Positions 35,455 through 43,576 of a DNA stretch of 64,000 bases are shown one piece after another (the stretch's first letter is position 1; each line of letters starts with the position of its first letter). The stretch lies in the IMG/VR virus record IMGVR_UViG_3300027983_000009, positions 1-64,000 of that record; one strand, given 5' to 3'. A model generated the notes under the pieces. That model saw nothing but the letters and a program-made list of their open reading frames with translations. It did no database searches and had not been told where the DNA came from. This stretch comes from a virus. The position numbers and the translations under genes are program-made.

Positions 35455-35751
35455 ATGCGCAGCTTAAAACTAGTAGGCTACAGCTTAGGCTACGATCCAA
35501 GTTACGGCAACGGCAATGGCAATGGCTACGGCTATGGCAACGGCCACGGCAACAGCAACGGCTGCGACTACGGTAGCGGCTACGGTACCGGCAGCTGTTC
35601 CGGTTACGGCAACGGTTACAGCTATGGCAACCAATACGGCTCCGGCTCAGGCCCCGGCTCTGGCTTCGGGAACGGTTACAACGGCTACAGCAACGGCGAC
35701 GGCGGCGGTTACGGCGACACCACCATCTCAACGACTACCAGAAGACGGTAG
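35455..35751 (+). CDS. Gly/Tyr-rich low-complexity protein 2
   Basis: 98 residues: head RSLKLVGYSLGYDPSYG, GYGNG/GSGSG body with two Cys, tail ISTTTRRR. The leader GCAGGAAGGTAAA is shared with the next three genes, indicating duplication of whole gene-plus-leader units. Confidence 0.7.
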   Translation: MRSLKLVGYSLGYDPSYGNGNGNGYGYGNGHGNSNGCDYGSGYGTGSCSGYGNGYSYGNQYGSGSGPGSGFGNGYNGYSNGDGGGYGDTTISTTTRRR

Positions 35752-35771
35752 CAGAAAGCAGGAAGGTAAAA

Positions 35772-36068
35772 ATGAGTAGTGTAAAACCAGTAGGTGGCGG
35801 TATTCGTTACGGTAGCGGACAAGGTTACGGCGCCGGTTACAGCTTCGTCAACGGTAACGGCCACGGCTTCGGCTTCGGCAACAGCTGCAACCGCGGTACC
35901 GGCAATGGTTACATTAGCGGCCGCAGCTTCAGCAACGGCTACGGCAGCGGCTACAGTAACGGCGACGGCGACGGTTATGGCGACGGCAACGAGCGAGGCG
36001 GCCACAGTTACGGCGACGGCTACGGCTATGGCAACGGCACAGTCTCAACAGTTACCAGAAGACGGTAG
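35772..36068 (+). CDS. Gly/Tyr-rich low-complexity protein 3
   Basis: 98 residues: head SSVKPVGGGIRYGSG, body with Phe as well as Tyr (GHGFGFGNSCNRG), tail VSTVTRRR. Same leader and spacing (20 bp) as its neighbours. Confidence 0.7.
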   Translation: MSSVKPVGGGIRYGSGQGYGAGYSFVNGNGHGFGFGNSCNRGTGNGYISGRSFSNGYGSGYSNGDGDGYGDGNERGGHSYGDGYGYGNGTVSTVTRRR

Positions 36069-36088
36069 CAGGAAGCAGAGAGGTAAAA

Positions 36089-36415
36089 ATGAGCAGTGTA
36101 AAACTAGTAGGTGGCGGCCTCCGTTACGGCGGAGGCCGCAGTTCCGGGCAGAACAGTGGCTGTGGTAGCGGCTGTGGCTACGGTGACAGCTACGGCTGTG
36201 CCAGCGGCAGCGGTAGTGGCAGTGGTTACGGCAGCTACGGCAGCGACGGCGGCGGAGGCTACGGCGAAGGCTACTGCAACGGCAGCGGCGCTGGCAACGG
36301 CGCCGGTTACCGTGGAGGAAACGGCGGCGGCTACGGTAACGGTACCGACAACAGCTTCGGCAACGGCTTCGGTCATGGCATCAGCACAATCTCAACAGCC
36401 ACCAGAAGACGTTAA
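36089..36415 (+). CDS. Gly/Tyr-rich low-complexity protein 4
   Basis: 108 residues, the longest of the set: head SSVKLVGGGLRYGGG, Cys-containing body (GCGSGCGYGDSYGCASG), tail ISTATRRR. The five visible Cys suggest possible disulfide or metal cross-linking. Confidence 0.7.
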   Translation: MSSVKLVGGGLRYGGGRSSGQNSGCGSGCGYGDSYGCASGSGSGSGYGSYGSDGGGGYGEGYCNGSGAGNGAGYRGGNGGGYGNGTDNSFGNGFGHGISTISTATRRR

Positions 36416-36435
36416 TAGGAAGCAGGAAGGTAAAA

Positions 36436-36723
36436 ATGAGCAGCTTAAAACTAGTAGGTAGCGGCCACGGCCTGGGTTACGGCTTCGGCAACGGCTTCGG
36501 ATTCGGATACGGTTACAGCACCGGATACGGTAACGGCTTCGGCTTCGGCTTTGGCTTCGGCAACAACGGTCGATACGGCAGCACCAACGGCTCCGGCTCC
36601 GGTTCTGGCACTGGCTCCGGCGACTGCGACAGCTACAGCAGCAACGGCAACGGCTACAGCAGGAACGGCTTCGGCAACGGCAACGGTAACGGCACAGTGT
36701 CGACCTCTACCAGAAGACGATAA
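36436..36723 (+). CDS. Gly/Tyr/Phe-rich low-complexity protein 5
   Basis: 95 residues: head SSLKLVGSGHGLGYG, a Phe-rich body (GFGNGFGFGYGYSTGYG) reminiscent of FG-repeat composition, a SGSGSGTGSGDCDS linker and tail VSTSTRRR. Last of the contiguous block. Confidence 0.7.
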   Translation: MSSLKLVGSGHGLGYGFGNGFGFGYGYSTGYGNGFGFGFGFGNNGRYGSTNGSGSGSGTGSGDCDSYSSNGNGYSRNGFGNGNGNGTVSTSTRRR

Positions 36724-36750
36724 TGTGTAGCAGGGTGTAAAGGGTGTAAT

Positions 36751-36766
36751 CGGTTATTGATAACCG
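36751..36766. promoter_or_regulatory. Palindrome CGGTTATTGATAACCG
   Basis: A 16-bp inverted repeat with one central mismatch. It lies 70 bp upstream of the 36839 gene and shares the GTTAT-N2-ATAAC core with the site at 414. Confidence 0.4.
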
Positions 36767-36838
36767 AGCTCATAGAGAGCTGACTCATTGTGAGGCAGCG
36801 ACAGTAAGTGGTAAGCAATAATCAGAAAAAGAAACAGA

Positions 36839-37162
36839 ATGATCGATCAGACAGTAGTGATCAACGGTGTTAAGTATGTCCGAGAAGACTCAGTTCCAGT
36901 ACCACGACCGACTGGAAGCAGGGCTGTAGTTGTGGTGGATCGCGGGTGGATCTTCGCTGGGGATGCTCGGCGGGAGGACGGCAGGATCTTCCTGAGCAGA
37001 GCGATCCTTGTCTTCAAATGGGAAGAAGTTGGGTTCGACGGGATGCTCTCAAATCCGCTGTCGACTAAAGTATTCCTGCGACCGCTGCAGAATGATGTCG
37101 AGATCCCGGCAGGGTCGGAGATTTGCTCCGTTCCGGTATCGGAAAACTGGGGGCTGAAGTGA
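36839..37162 (+). CDS. Phage small protein, DUF6948-like
   Basis: 107 residues: INGVKYVREDSV at the N-terminus, then VVVVDRGWIFAGDARRE, IFLSRAILVFKWEEVGFDG and a final IPAGSEICSVPVSENWGL. This D-R-GW-x-F-x-GD pattern is one I associate with a widespread phage family of unknown function (DUF6948-like), often next to a Gly/Tyr-rich gene, as here. Both the family name and that association are from memory. The stop overlaps the GTG of the next gene. Confidence 0.65.
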   Translation: MIDQTVVINGVKYVREDSVPVPRPTGSRAVVVVDRGWIFAGDARREDGRIFLSRAILVFKWEEVGFDGMLSNPLSTKVFLRPLQNDVEIPAGSEICSVPVSENWGLK

Positions 37163-37368
37163 GCCCAGCCCCGAGCGGCAACACCTTGAAACTTGTAGGC
37201 TACAGCTTAGGCCACTGTTACGGCGCCGGCTACGGTTACGGCAGCGGCAACAGCTACGGCTATGGCTACGGCTATGGCAGCGGCTATGGCAGCGGATTCG
37301 GCAGCGTCTATGCCAGCGGTGACGGTTTCGGCAACGACAGGCAATCAAACAGGAGGACTCAGTGGTAG
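37159..37368 (+). CDS. Gly/Tyr-rich low-complexity protein 6
   Basis: 69 residues from GTG overlapping the previous stop (GTGA). The head NTLKLVGYSLGHCYG matches protein 2 (LKLVGYSLG), but the VST-TRRR tail is missing and replaced by NDRQSNRRTQW, where the frame runs into the next gene. It is probably a displaced and truncated member of the cluster. Confidence 0.65.
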   Translation: MSPAPSGNTLKLVGYSLGHCYGAGYGYGSGNSYGYGYGYGSGYGSGFGSVYASGDGFGNDRQSNRRTQW

Positions 37369-38042
37369 TAGAGCAGCACCAAGAATCAGGCAAAACCGAA
37401 CCAGCGGATCTGGTAACAATCACGATCAGCCGAGTTGTGGCACGTTGGCTGGATCTACATCTCCAGCAACAATTCAAAATGCACGGGTTCCGACCGCACG
37501 ATCCGGTACCTCCAGAGGTAGCGGTGGTGGGGCAGGCTGTACAGGAGGCGATGGAGCCCACACCAGCTTTCGCAGGTTTCTCACACGGTTCAGATGTTAA
37601 TGTTTCGTGGGAAGAAGCCATCGTACTTGCGGGGATGTGCCGTCGAGCTCATAAGCAAGCGGGGATAGAGCTGGAAGCCATGCGATCAACCGACCCGGAT
37701 CGGCGACTGCTGCCAGAAAGTTTACGCGACGCGCCGCTAGAAGAGCTGCGTGATCAGGTTAACCCGTGGTGCAGCAGGTGTATGTTGCTGGAGCATCTGG
37801 TCAAGGTATTCACAGACGCAGTACCAGATAGTTACACGGATCGATTCAAGAGTGCGGGTGATCACCTAACGATCACACCACAACCCACTCTGCTGGATCC
37901 TATCATGCGAAGAATGATAGCTGCTGAGGATAGCAGGATATTAGCTTCTATTGCGGCTCCTGCCGCTGGCTCGGAGGATGTGGCCCGCAGGGAGCGGCAG
38001 AAACTACATCGCGAGCCGGATAACCTAATCTACTTCCAGTAG
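37362..38042 (+). CDS. Hypothetical protein
   Basis: 226 residues from a GTG overlapping the previous stop. Mainly helical; one CSRC pair (NPWCSRCMLLEHLV) around residue 144. It has an HDPVPPEVAVVGQAV segment but no recognised domain. Confidence 0.65.
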   Translation: MVVEQHQESGKTEPADLVTITISRVVARWLDLHLQQQFKMHGFRPHDPVPPEVAVVGQAVQEAMEPTPAFAGFSHGSDVNVSWEEAIVLAGMCRRAHKQAGIELEAMRSTDPDRRLLPESLRDAPLEELRDQVNPWCSRCMLLEHLVKVFTDAVPDSYTDRFKSAGDHLTITPQPTLLDPIMRRMIAAEDSRILASIAAPAAGSEDVARRERQKLHREPDNLIYFQ

Positions 38043-38082
38043 TAGTTCTGCAAACAGTGGAGACTAGATAAAGGAGCTAGAA

Positions 38083-38640
38083 GTGAAGAAAAAAGGTAAG
38101 GCTGCAGTTATCCGGCAGCGGTGGTCGTGTGTCCCGCGATGGGTGACTCGACAGATATCTGGACTACGGCAGATCGGCCGAATCGACCCATACTACGAAG
38201 TCCATCGCTGCGCGGTGTCTATTCGCATGCTAGCGCAGGAGCTTGATGACAAACACGAGTTTAGTCGACTGATGGATCATTGGGGTAGTTGCGGCGATGT
38301 GTTTTACTGTGAGCCGTACTGGACGAAGGTCGAGGTGAAACCAATCGCAGACAGGCTTTCCAGGTTGCTGTGCTGCTCGTGGAGATTCGCTAAGCCTAGA
38401 TGGAATGACTCGACAATTCGTGTCGAGTTCTATAGGTCACCAGAGGATCAGCTGCCGCTCAGCGGGTTGCGGCGGCAGCAGGTTTTTGCGGATATCGTCT
38501 CCCCAGCTATCGAGGCGAAAATTAAGGCATATATGGATACACCGTACAGGAAGCATAAGCGACTCGAAGATCTAAGAGTGATCACCACTACAAAGGTCTG
38601 GGTGCGGGTAAGGAAGATGCTTGGAGTTCCGATGTTTTGA
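38083..38640 (+). CDS. Hypothetical basic protein
   Basis: 185 residues from GTG after AAAGGAG. It is strongly basic at both ends (MKKKGKAAVIRQRW; YRKHKRLEDLRV ... WVRVRKMLGVPMF). Nucleic-acid binding is plausible from charge. No motif is recognised. Confidence 0.65.
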   Translation: MKKKGKAAVIRQRWSCVPRWVTRQISGLRQIGRIDPYYEVHRCAVSIRMLAQELDDKHEFSRLMDHWGSCGDVFYCEPYWTKVEVKPIADRLSRLLCCSWRFAKPRWNDSTIRVEFYRSPEDQLPLSGLRRQQVFADIVSPAIEAKIKAYMDTPYRKHKRLEDLRVITTTKVWVRVRKMLGVPMF

Positions 38641-38668
38641 CCGGCAACCAGGTAATTGCGTCGTAGTT

Positions 38669-38686
38669 GGTTATGAATAACGAACC
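38669..38686. promoter_or_regulatory. Palindrome-related site GTTATGAATAAC
   Basis: An inverted repeat with the GTTAT-N2-ATAAC core, 15 bp upstream of a PKE copy and ~117 bp upstream of the 38803 gene. Confidence 0.35.
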
Positions 38687-38700
38687 TTTGACCCGATAGT

Positions 38701-38730
38701 ATGCCTACTTGGGGGCTTCGTAGCCAAGCG
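38701..38730 (+). repeat. PKE copy
   Basis: Short helix GCC/GGC; long helix CTTGG/CCAAG; loop TTCGTAG. Nearly identical to the copy at 47370. It sits in the long leader of the 38803 gene. Confidence 0.7.
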
Positions 38731-38802
38731 GAGGCACACATGGGTAGCCTGACACTGCATACACAACGGACAAAAACACAAAAGGAAGGTTAGAGTTAGA
38801 GT

Positions 38803-38988
38803 ATGGCTATTAACTTGAAAAAGTTGGCTGAGGCGTTGAGCAATCTAAACCCGGCTGCCGCGGCAGTCCTTCGCAGAGCTACAGCGGATGCCCCCACGAC
38901 AGATGCAGCGGATGAGGAGTGCGAGGTTAAGCTTGTGCTTATCATGATGGCTATGCGGATTGCGGAGAAAGAGGGGTTGAACCCGTGA
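38803..38988 (+). CDS. Small hypothetical protein
   Basis: 61 helical residues (MAINLKKLAEALSNLNPAAA ...), with an acidic centre. The stop overlaps the next start (GTGATG). No family is recognised. Confidence 0.6.
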   Translation: MAINLKKLAEALSNLNPAAAAVLRRATADAPTTDAADEECEVKLVLIMMAMRIAEKEGLNP

Positions 38989-39245
38989 TGGTTAACGTGC
39001 AGCCCGGGGCGGCTAATAACCACCCGGCCACCCCTGAATCCGCGTCACAGATAGTCCGGCACATGAAAGCCGGGGGTCGGTGTATGGTGCAGATGCTGCC
39101 GCGTCGTGATGCAACGATAACCTACCCCAGAGTGGTAGAGCAGGCGAGAATGGATAAAAATGGTGAGTGGTACTTTGGTGTGTCGCTCTGGGCGTTCTCG
39201 TGGTTTACGTTCCCCTCGGCGGGGTTGGTGTGGACGCTGAATTAG
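38985..39245 (+). CDS. Small hypothetical protein
   Basis: 86 residues from GTG 38985 (ATG 38988 is an alternative), coupled to the previous gene. The C-terminal half is aromatic (WYFGVSLWAFSWFTFPSAG). The 240 bp that follow contain no convincing gene. Confidence 0.6.
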   Translation: MMVNVQPGAANNHPATPESASQIVRHMKAGGRCMVQMLPRRDATITYPRVVEQARMDKNGEWYFGVSLWAFSWFTFPSAGLVWTLN

Positions 39246-39487
39246 GGTAAGCCCCGGGTCGGTGACGGTACAGCATTTGTACGGGTGCGTAGCCCGTAGT
39301 TTTCAGAACAACCGTTGCCGCTGGGGTAGCACCCAGCGCCTACCAGCTGTACCTAAACGACGCTATTGGAGTGCGAAGAGCGTCAGGTTGATGATGTGCT
39401 GTACCGTCTGACAGAGAAAATCTGGAAGAAAGTTAAAATCGAGCTCAACATCCAAGACTGAGAGCGACGTGAGGAGAAATATTTCAA

Positions 39488-39832
39488 ATGTCAGACACTG
39501 AGCCCGGGCAACCAAGTGTGGATCATACTAGTATGCTGAAGGACCGCAAAATGACTGAAAACCAGCCAGTCCTGGCAGCAGAGGCCCTCTCTACAGAGGC
39601 TCACATGGTTTCCATGCTGTTAAGCGTGGGCTGGGTAATACACCTGACGGACTACCCAGCATTATCCGTGAAGATGTTTAAGTGCGTAACAACAGGTAAT
39701 ACCACAGCAGTGGAGCAGCTGGAGGTAGAAGTGGACACAATTCTGGAGTTGCAGAGAGCGGGTAAGTTAAAGCGGCACAAACAGTTCAAATCACAGGGTG
39801 TAACAACAACAATTTTTACTGCAGGAGAGTAG
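39488..39832 (+). CDS. Hypothetical protein
   Basis: 114 residues; GAGGAGAAA precedes the ATG. A polar N-terminus leads to a compact alpha/beta part (MVSMLLSVGWVIHLTDYP). One base separates it from the ParB-like gene, so the two form an operon. Confidence 0.6.
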   Translation: MSDTEPGQPSVDHTSMLKDRKMTENQPVLAAEALSTEAHMVSMLLSVGWVIHLTDYPALSVKMFKCVTTGNTTAVEQLEVEVDTILELQRAGKLKRHKQFKSQGVTTTIFTAGE

Positions 39833-39833
39833 A

Positions 39834-40841
39834 GTGTTTACAACAGACAGCAGGACGGAAAACTTCCTGACGCAGATGGGTGTGCAATACTCGTATCGCA
39901 ACGGATTGCGATTCCCGGAGGAGTTTGCACCGGGTTGGGATCAGGAGAACCTGGGAAGACCGGTGGCCGTCCGTGAGGACGCTGTGTTGGAGTATGCGGC
40001 GCTGATGGAGGGAGGCTCAGCCGCCCCAGCCACGATACTATGTGCGACACGTGATGGTTTTCGTGTGTTGGATGGGGTCCAGCGTCTATCTGCAGAGCTT
40101 CTGCAGGAGACTACCAGGATTTCTGCCTACGTTGTGGAGACGGACTCGGAGGACTCACTTGCGGCAATCCGGGTGCTGGCGAATGCGAGAATGCAGGGCC
40201 GTGCAGAGCCGGCTGAGTGGACTCGTCGACGAGCTGTCGAGGTGTTGGTAATCGCCAGAAAAATGAGTTACGCAGAGGTCGCCAAGATGGGCGGCTGGAA
40301 GACAGCAGACGTGAAGAGGATAGCGGAGGCTATCGAGCTCCAGAGCTGGATTCGAGATGTTGGAGGACCGGCGGATCTCCCAGATTTGCTGCTGGCGGAG
40401 CTGCGACCACACCTTGAGACTGGTAACCTCCTGGAGAAGGCAACACTGCCAATAACAGCCTTCCTGCAGACTATCCGGAAGGCGAAGCTGTCTGTTCAGG
40501 ACGCTGTACCATTTATTGACGAGTTCTTTGCCCCGCTACCGAAGGGGTCGAACCCGTATCAGGTGTACTCGAGCAGGCTTGATGATGTCCACAAAGAGAC
40601 AGAGATCTCAACCAGGCTAACCGGCCGGCAGAGAATGGAGATACCCAAAGACGTTGTCTTGTTAAGGGCGCTGAAAACTGTCGAGACAGTTGTTGACAGC
40701 ATCCTGACGCACGGCGAGCCGGTACCAAACGTGGACGAGTTTTTCCACATACTGAACAGGGTCACAAAAAAGCTGAAGGTGTTCTCTACGAACAAGAAAA
40801 ATCAGAAGGGGCAGCCAGCAGTAGACAGGACGAGCAGATGA
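39834..40841 (+). CDS. ParB-like nuclease/HTH protein
   Basis: 335 residues from a GTG. Residues ~40-105 fit a ParB N-terminal domain (LGRPVAVREDAVLEYA, then ILCATRDGFRVLDGVQRLSA, with the D-G-x-x-R-x-x-A core of the GHRR-type motif). Then come NARMQGRAEPAEWTRR and a helix-turn-helix-like stretch (MSYAEVAKMGGWKTADVKRI). The C-terminus is basic. Phage ParB-like proteins act in partition, transcription control or as nucleases; which applies is not visible. The stop overlaps the first coiled-coil gene. Confidence 0.75.
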   Translation: MFTTDSRTENFLTQMGVQYSYRNGLRFPEEFAPGWDQENLGRPVAVREDAVLEYAALMEGGSAAPATILCATRDGFRVLDGVQRLSAELLQETTRISAYVVETDSEDSLAAIRVLANARMQGRAEPAEWTRRRAVEVLVIARKMSYAEVAKMGGWKTADVKRIAEAIELQSWIRDVGGPADLPDLLLAELRPHLETGNLLEKATLPITAFLQTIRKAKLSVQDAVPFIDEFFAPLPKGSNPYQVYSSRLDDVHKETEISTRLTGRQRMEIPKDVVLLRALKTVETVVDSILTHGEPVPNVDEFFHILNRVTKKLKVFSTNKKNQKGQPAVDRTSR

Positions 40842-41572
40842 TTTCGCAGATAAAGCGGAGGTTTGAGGATTTATCCTCATACCTCAACAAGGACACAGAG
40901 GGTCTGAAAAGATTGAAGGCGCTTAAAGACGATGTGAATGTGTTGCGGAAGGCGTTAGCCGTCGCGGAAGATAGCACCAGACGAGCAGAGGAGACCAAGA
41001 ATGCTGCCAGGGCGAGGGCCGACAGTGCAGAGGCGGCTAACTACGCAGCACAGCTGGAGAGTATGCAGCTGCTGGTCAGGGTTGATGCTTTAACCAGAGA
41101 AGTGGCATCGCTAACACCTGCAGAGGTCATCGAGGAGGGTGATCACGCAGAGTCAGCTGGTGGTGATATGCAGGAACACGTTGTTAGGGCCGTATTGAAA
41201 AAACTCAGGAAGGAAGTACGCTGCTGCCCTAAAGCTATAATGCGGGAAAAAGAAACCGGCCGTACAAGATCGGCCGCTTCAACAACTCGTGCTGATACCT
41301 ATGTGCGAGAGGAGTTTGCGACAGGTTGGTCGCATAAAGACCTGTGGACGCTAGGTGCAGCAGTTGCAGTTATCGCAAGCATGAACGGTGGTGTGACAAT
41401 TGTGACGGATAAACTGTTCAAGCAGATGGCTGTTAAAGGAGACGAGGGGCCAGTGGAGCGACATATGTGGCAATGGTTCGCCCCGAAAAACGTTGAACAG
41501 TTCTCTGCTGCTTCTTCTAAGCTGTATGAGGCGGCGGATTCAGGACAACATCCAAGTCACGACTATATTTAG
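40838..41572 (+). CDS. Coiled-coil protein, paralogue A
   Basis: 244 residues. Residues 1-60 (MISQIKRRFEDLSSYLNKDT ...) are nearly identical to paralogue B at 41582, including at DNA level. The next ~50 residues are coiled coil; the C-terminal ~110 are globular and only loosely similar (VREEFATGWSHKDLWTLGAA versus paralogue B's SPASLCRLGTA). Starting inside the ParB-like stop, it is probably its operon partner. Confidence 0.7.
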   Translation: MISQIKRRFEDLSSYLNKDTEGLKRLKALKDDVNVLRKALAVAEDSTRRAEETKNAARARADSAEAANYAAQLESMQLLVRVDALTREVASLTPAEVIEEGDHAESAGGDMQEHVVRAVLKKLRKEVRCCPKAIMREKETGRTRSAASTTRADTYVREEFATGWSHKDLWTLGAAVAVIASMNGGVTIVTDKLFKQMAVKGDEGPVERHMWQWFAPKNVEQFSAASSKLYEAADSGQHPSHDYI

Positions 41573-41581
41573 GGGCGCACG

Positions 41582-42370
41582 ATGATTTCGCAGATAAAGC
41601 GGAGGTTTGAGGAGCTCTCGGAATACCTGAACAACGATACCGCGGGGCAGAAGAGACTGAAGGCCCTTAAAGACGATGTGAATGTGTTGCGGAAGGCGAT
41701 GGCTGCAGCGGTGGAGGACACAAAGCGAGCAGAGGAGATCAAGCACACAACCAGAGTGCGGGCCGATTCGGCCGAGCTGCAAGTTGAGAAGGCCGAGCAG
41801 GTCGCCACACAATTGAAGGATCAGGTTGCCAGTCTTCGTCGCGAGGTGACAGAGCTTGAGCGAAAGCTGCGACCAGATTTGGTGACTGCTGAAAGCATAC
41901 CGGGCGATAAATCGCACAGACTGCGCGAGGCTATTTTGGAGGCGCTGTTGCACCTCCGTAAAACCAACCCTATTTGTCCTACCTATATAGCGACAGTAAG
42001 TGCGACAGGGTTTTCACCTGGGTATAACGGGAAGGTGAGGACCGTCGCTGAGGTTTATGATCTCGACGAGTTTGAGAATGACTGGTCACCGGCCAGTCTT
42101 TGTCGACTAGGTACAGCGATGGCGCTGATAGTTCAAATGACAGGAGAGGTTACGTTTATTGGCGATGCATCTTTAGCCAGGAAGGACTATTTAGGGGGTC
42201 ATGTTAGTAAAGTCCTGGAGATAGGGTTGCACAGCTGGTTTTCTGCAAATCTCGATCAGATGGTTGCTGAGGATCAGCAAGAGGTAGTCGCACACAGGGA
42301 GCTGATGCGAGGTCCATCTACCAAGAAGCAGTTCAACAGAGCAAAAAAAGAAGAAAAGGGGACTACATGA
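41582..42370 (+). CDS. Coiled-coil protein, paralogue B
   Basis: 262 residues with the same start as paralogue A, coiled coil to residue ~105 (VASLRREVTELERKL) and a diverged globular C-terminus (FENDWSPASLCRLGTAMALI). The pair comes from a tandem duplication whose N-terminal part has stayed nearly identical, suggesting gene conversion or strong constraint. Confidence 0.7.
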   Translation: MISQIKRRFEELSEYLNNDTAGQKRLKALKDDVNVLRKAMAAAVEDTKRAEEIKHTTRVRADSAELQVEKAEQVATQLKDQVASLRREVTELERKLRPDLVTAESIPGDKSHRLREAILEALLHLRKTNPICPTYIATVSATGFSPGYNGKVRTVAEVYDLDEFENDWSPASLCRLGTAMALIVQMTGEVTFIGDASLARKDYLGGHVSKVLEIGLHSWFSANLDQMVAEDQQEVVAHRELMRGPSTKKQFNRAKKEEKGTT

Positions 42371-42654
42371 AGATCTGCGATAACTGTAGGCTGGAGAAAA
42401 ACATACTTATCCTACTAGACAGCGAGTTTGGCGGCGGAGGTGTGGAGCTGTGTGTGCACTGCCACGACAAGCTGGCGAAGCAGGTCGAGAAGATAAATAG
42501 CCGATTGGCAGCAATTCGGGACAGGGCTCGGCAGCGGGCCTTCAAAGAGTTAATGAGTGAGAACCCTCTACCTATCCGGGTTCAGCGAGCCCGGTGGGCT
42601 ATCACAGCGTTACTGTTGACTCTGTTTAGCTCCTCCACAAAGGGCGAACCGTGA
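42367..42654 (+). CDS. Small zinc-finger protein
   Basis: 95 residues with an N-terminal CDNC and ELCVHCHDKL pair (C-x2-C ... C-x2-C) forming a likely zinc site, then a basic helix (RLAAIRDRARQRAFKEL). ATGA overlap with the previous gene. Probably nucleic-acid or protein binding. Confidence 0.7.
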   Translation: MKICDNCRLEKNILILLDSEFGGGGVELCVHCHDKLAKQVEKINSRLAAIRDRARQRAFKELMSENPLPIRVQRARWAITALLLTLFSSSTKGEP

Positions 42655-42941
42655 GCACAGGGAAGCAGATGTGTGATCGCGAGCAAACGCCACTTTACTC
42701 GATAGGTACGTGGGATACGCACAGACAGGCCTTCACGCCGCATCGGGGGCTGTCTGTGCCGTCTTTCAACATTACTATCCTCCAGTTGAGGGTAGCTATG
42801 CGGGAGCTGCAAGAGACGGGCTATAGGTGCCACAGGTACCGAGGCCTAAACGGCGGAGAGGAGGACAATGACACGAGTGTGCTCATTGAAAGAACAGACG
42901 GGCAACCCTGGCGGGATATCCGTCGGGGTTGGAACAGATAA
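42651..42941 (+). CDS. Conserved phage small protein, unknown
   Basis: 96 residues with a layout I have seen in many phages: YSIGTWDTHRQAFTPHRGL, then LRVAMRELQETGYRCHRYRG and the end SVLIERTDGQPW. No function is known for this group. It starts 4 bp inside the previous gene. Confidence 0.7.
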   Translation: MSTGKQMCDREQTPLYSIGTWDTHRQAFTPHRGLSVPSFNITILQLRVAMRELQETGYRCHRYRGLNGGEEDNDTSVLIERTDGQPWRDIRRGWNR

Positions 42942-42972
42942 CGAGCACCTAACACGCGAAGGGTTGAGAATT

Positions 42973-43419
42973 ATGATGCTTGAAGAGGGTAAATACTACA
43001 AGAGCAGAGATGGGTATATAGTAGGCCCGGTAAGGCTAAGACTGCCGGTCGAGCGATATACTACTTTCCCATTCACGAGCCAGCTCGGAATAACGTACAC
43101 GAATAACGGGGTGGTTTATCGCACGCACGAGACAGGCGACGATTTGGTAAGCACGTGGGACCCTGTTGTGGCTCTAGCAGCACAGGCAGCACCGGTAGCA
43201 CCGGTAGCACCCGTTTCAGACAGTTGTGCGATCACGGGCATACCGTGGGTAGACTGGTTTAATCTGCAGAGCGATACCGATAGGCGGGTGATTGCGATAG
43301 AAGCACTTGCGGAGCTGCTCAGCCAGGCCACAATACTTGTCCGCACAGTTGGGGATACTGATGAAGTGGAATCTCTGTGTTGGGACAGCGGCGGAGAGAG
43401 TTTGAGTATACCCCTCTAG
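42973..43419 (+). CDS. Hypothetical protein
   Basis: 148 residues; CGAAGGG precedes ATG 42973. A beta-rich N-terminal part (YYKSRDGYIVGPVRLRL, NGVVYRTHETGDDLV) is joined by an APVAPVAPV linker to an acidic helical end. The linker comes from three copies of GCACCGGTA-type repeats. Confidence 0.65.
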   Translation: MMLEEGKYYKSRDGYIVGPVRLRLPVERYTTFPFTSQLGITYTNNGVVYRTHETGDDLVSTWDPVVALAAQAAPVAPVAPVSDSCAITGIPWVDWFNLQSDTDRRVIAIEALAELLSQATILVRTVGDTDEVESLCWDSGGESLSIPL

Positions 43420-43441
43420 AGTGGTGAGTATGTTTGGTTAT

Positions 43442-43545
43442 TCTGCAGAAATGAAGCCGCTGCAGAGGCATGCCTACCACTGTACGCTGAACTTGAGGCA
43501 GGTCAACTTCACAGGTAAAAAATTGTGTAACAGCACCACGGAATT
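43442..43545 (+). repeat. ~100-bp dispersed element, copy A
   Basis: Begins with an inverted PKE-like segment (CTGCAGAAATGAAGCC ... CTGCAGAGGC), continues through CACTGTACGCTGAACTTGAG and ends GGTAAAAAATTGTGTAAC, then AGCACCACGGAATT. Copies B (61219-61322) and C (62491-62579) are over 80 percent alike by eye. It sits in the leader of the 43577 gene. It could be a promoter or small RNA. Confidence 0.7.
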
Positions 43546-43576
43546 ACGAGATAACGAGAAACAGAGGGGACTAGAC

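Noticed and set aside
35516-36461. Ala/Thr/Met-rich ORFs in other frames of the Gly/Tyr cluster
   Set aside because: The repeated GGCNAC-type codons leave other frames open; only the Gly/Tyr frames have regular SD, shared heads and shared tails.
37262-37600. Separate gene overlapping the sixth Gly/Tyr protein
   Set aside because: It is a frame shadow across the end of one gene and the start of the next, with no SD and low-complexity content.
39246-39487. Gene in the 242-bp gap
   Set aside because: Only a 31-codon TTG-started frame (ending ...KKVKIELNIQD) is open, with no SD; it may be a remnant but cannot be supported.
43421-43576. N-terminal extension of the 43577 gene
   Set aside because: The extra residues only translate the ~100-bp repeat element; the internal ATG has a good SD.
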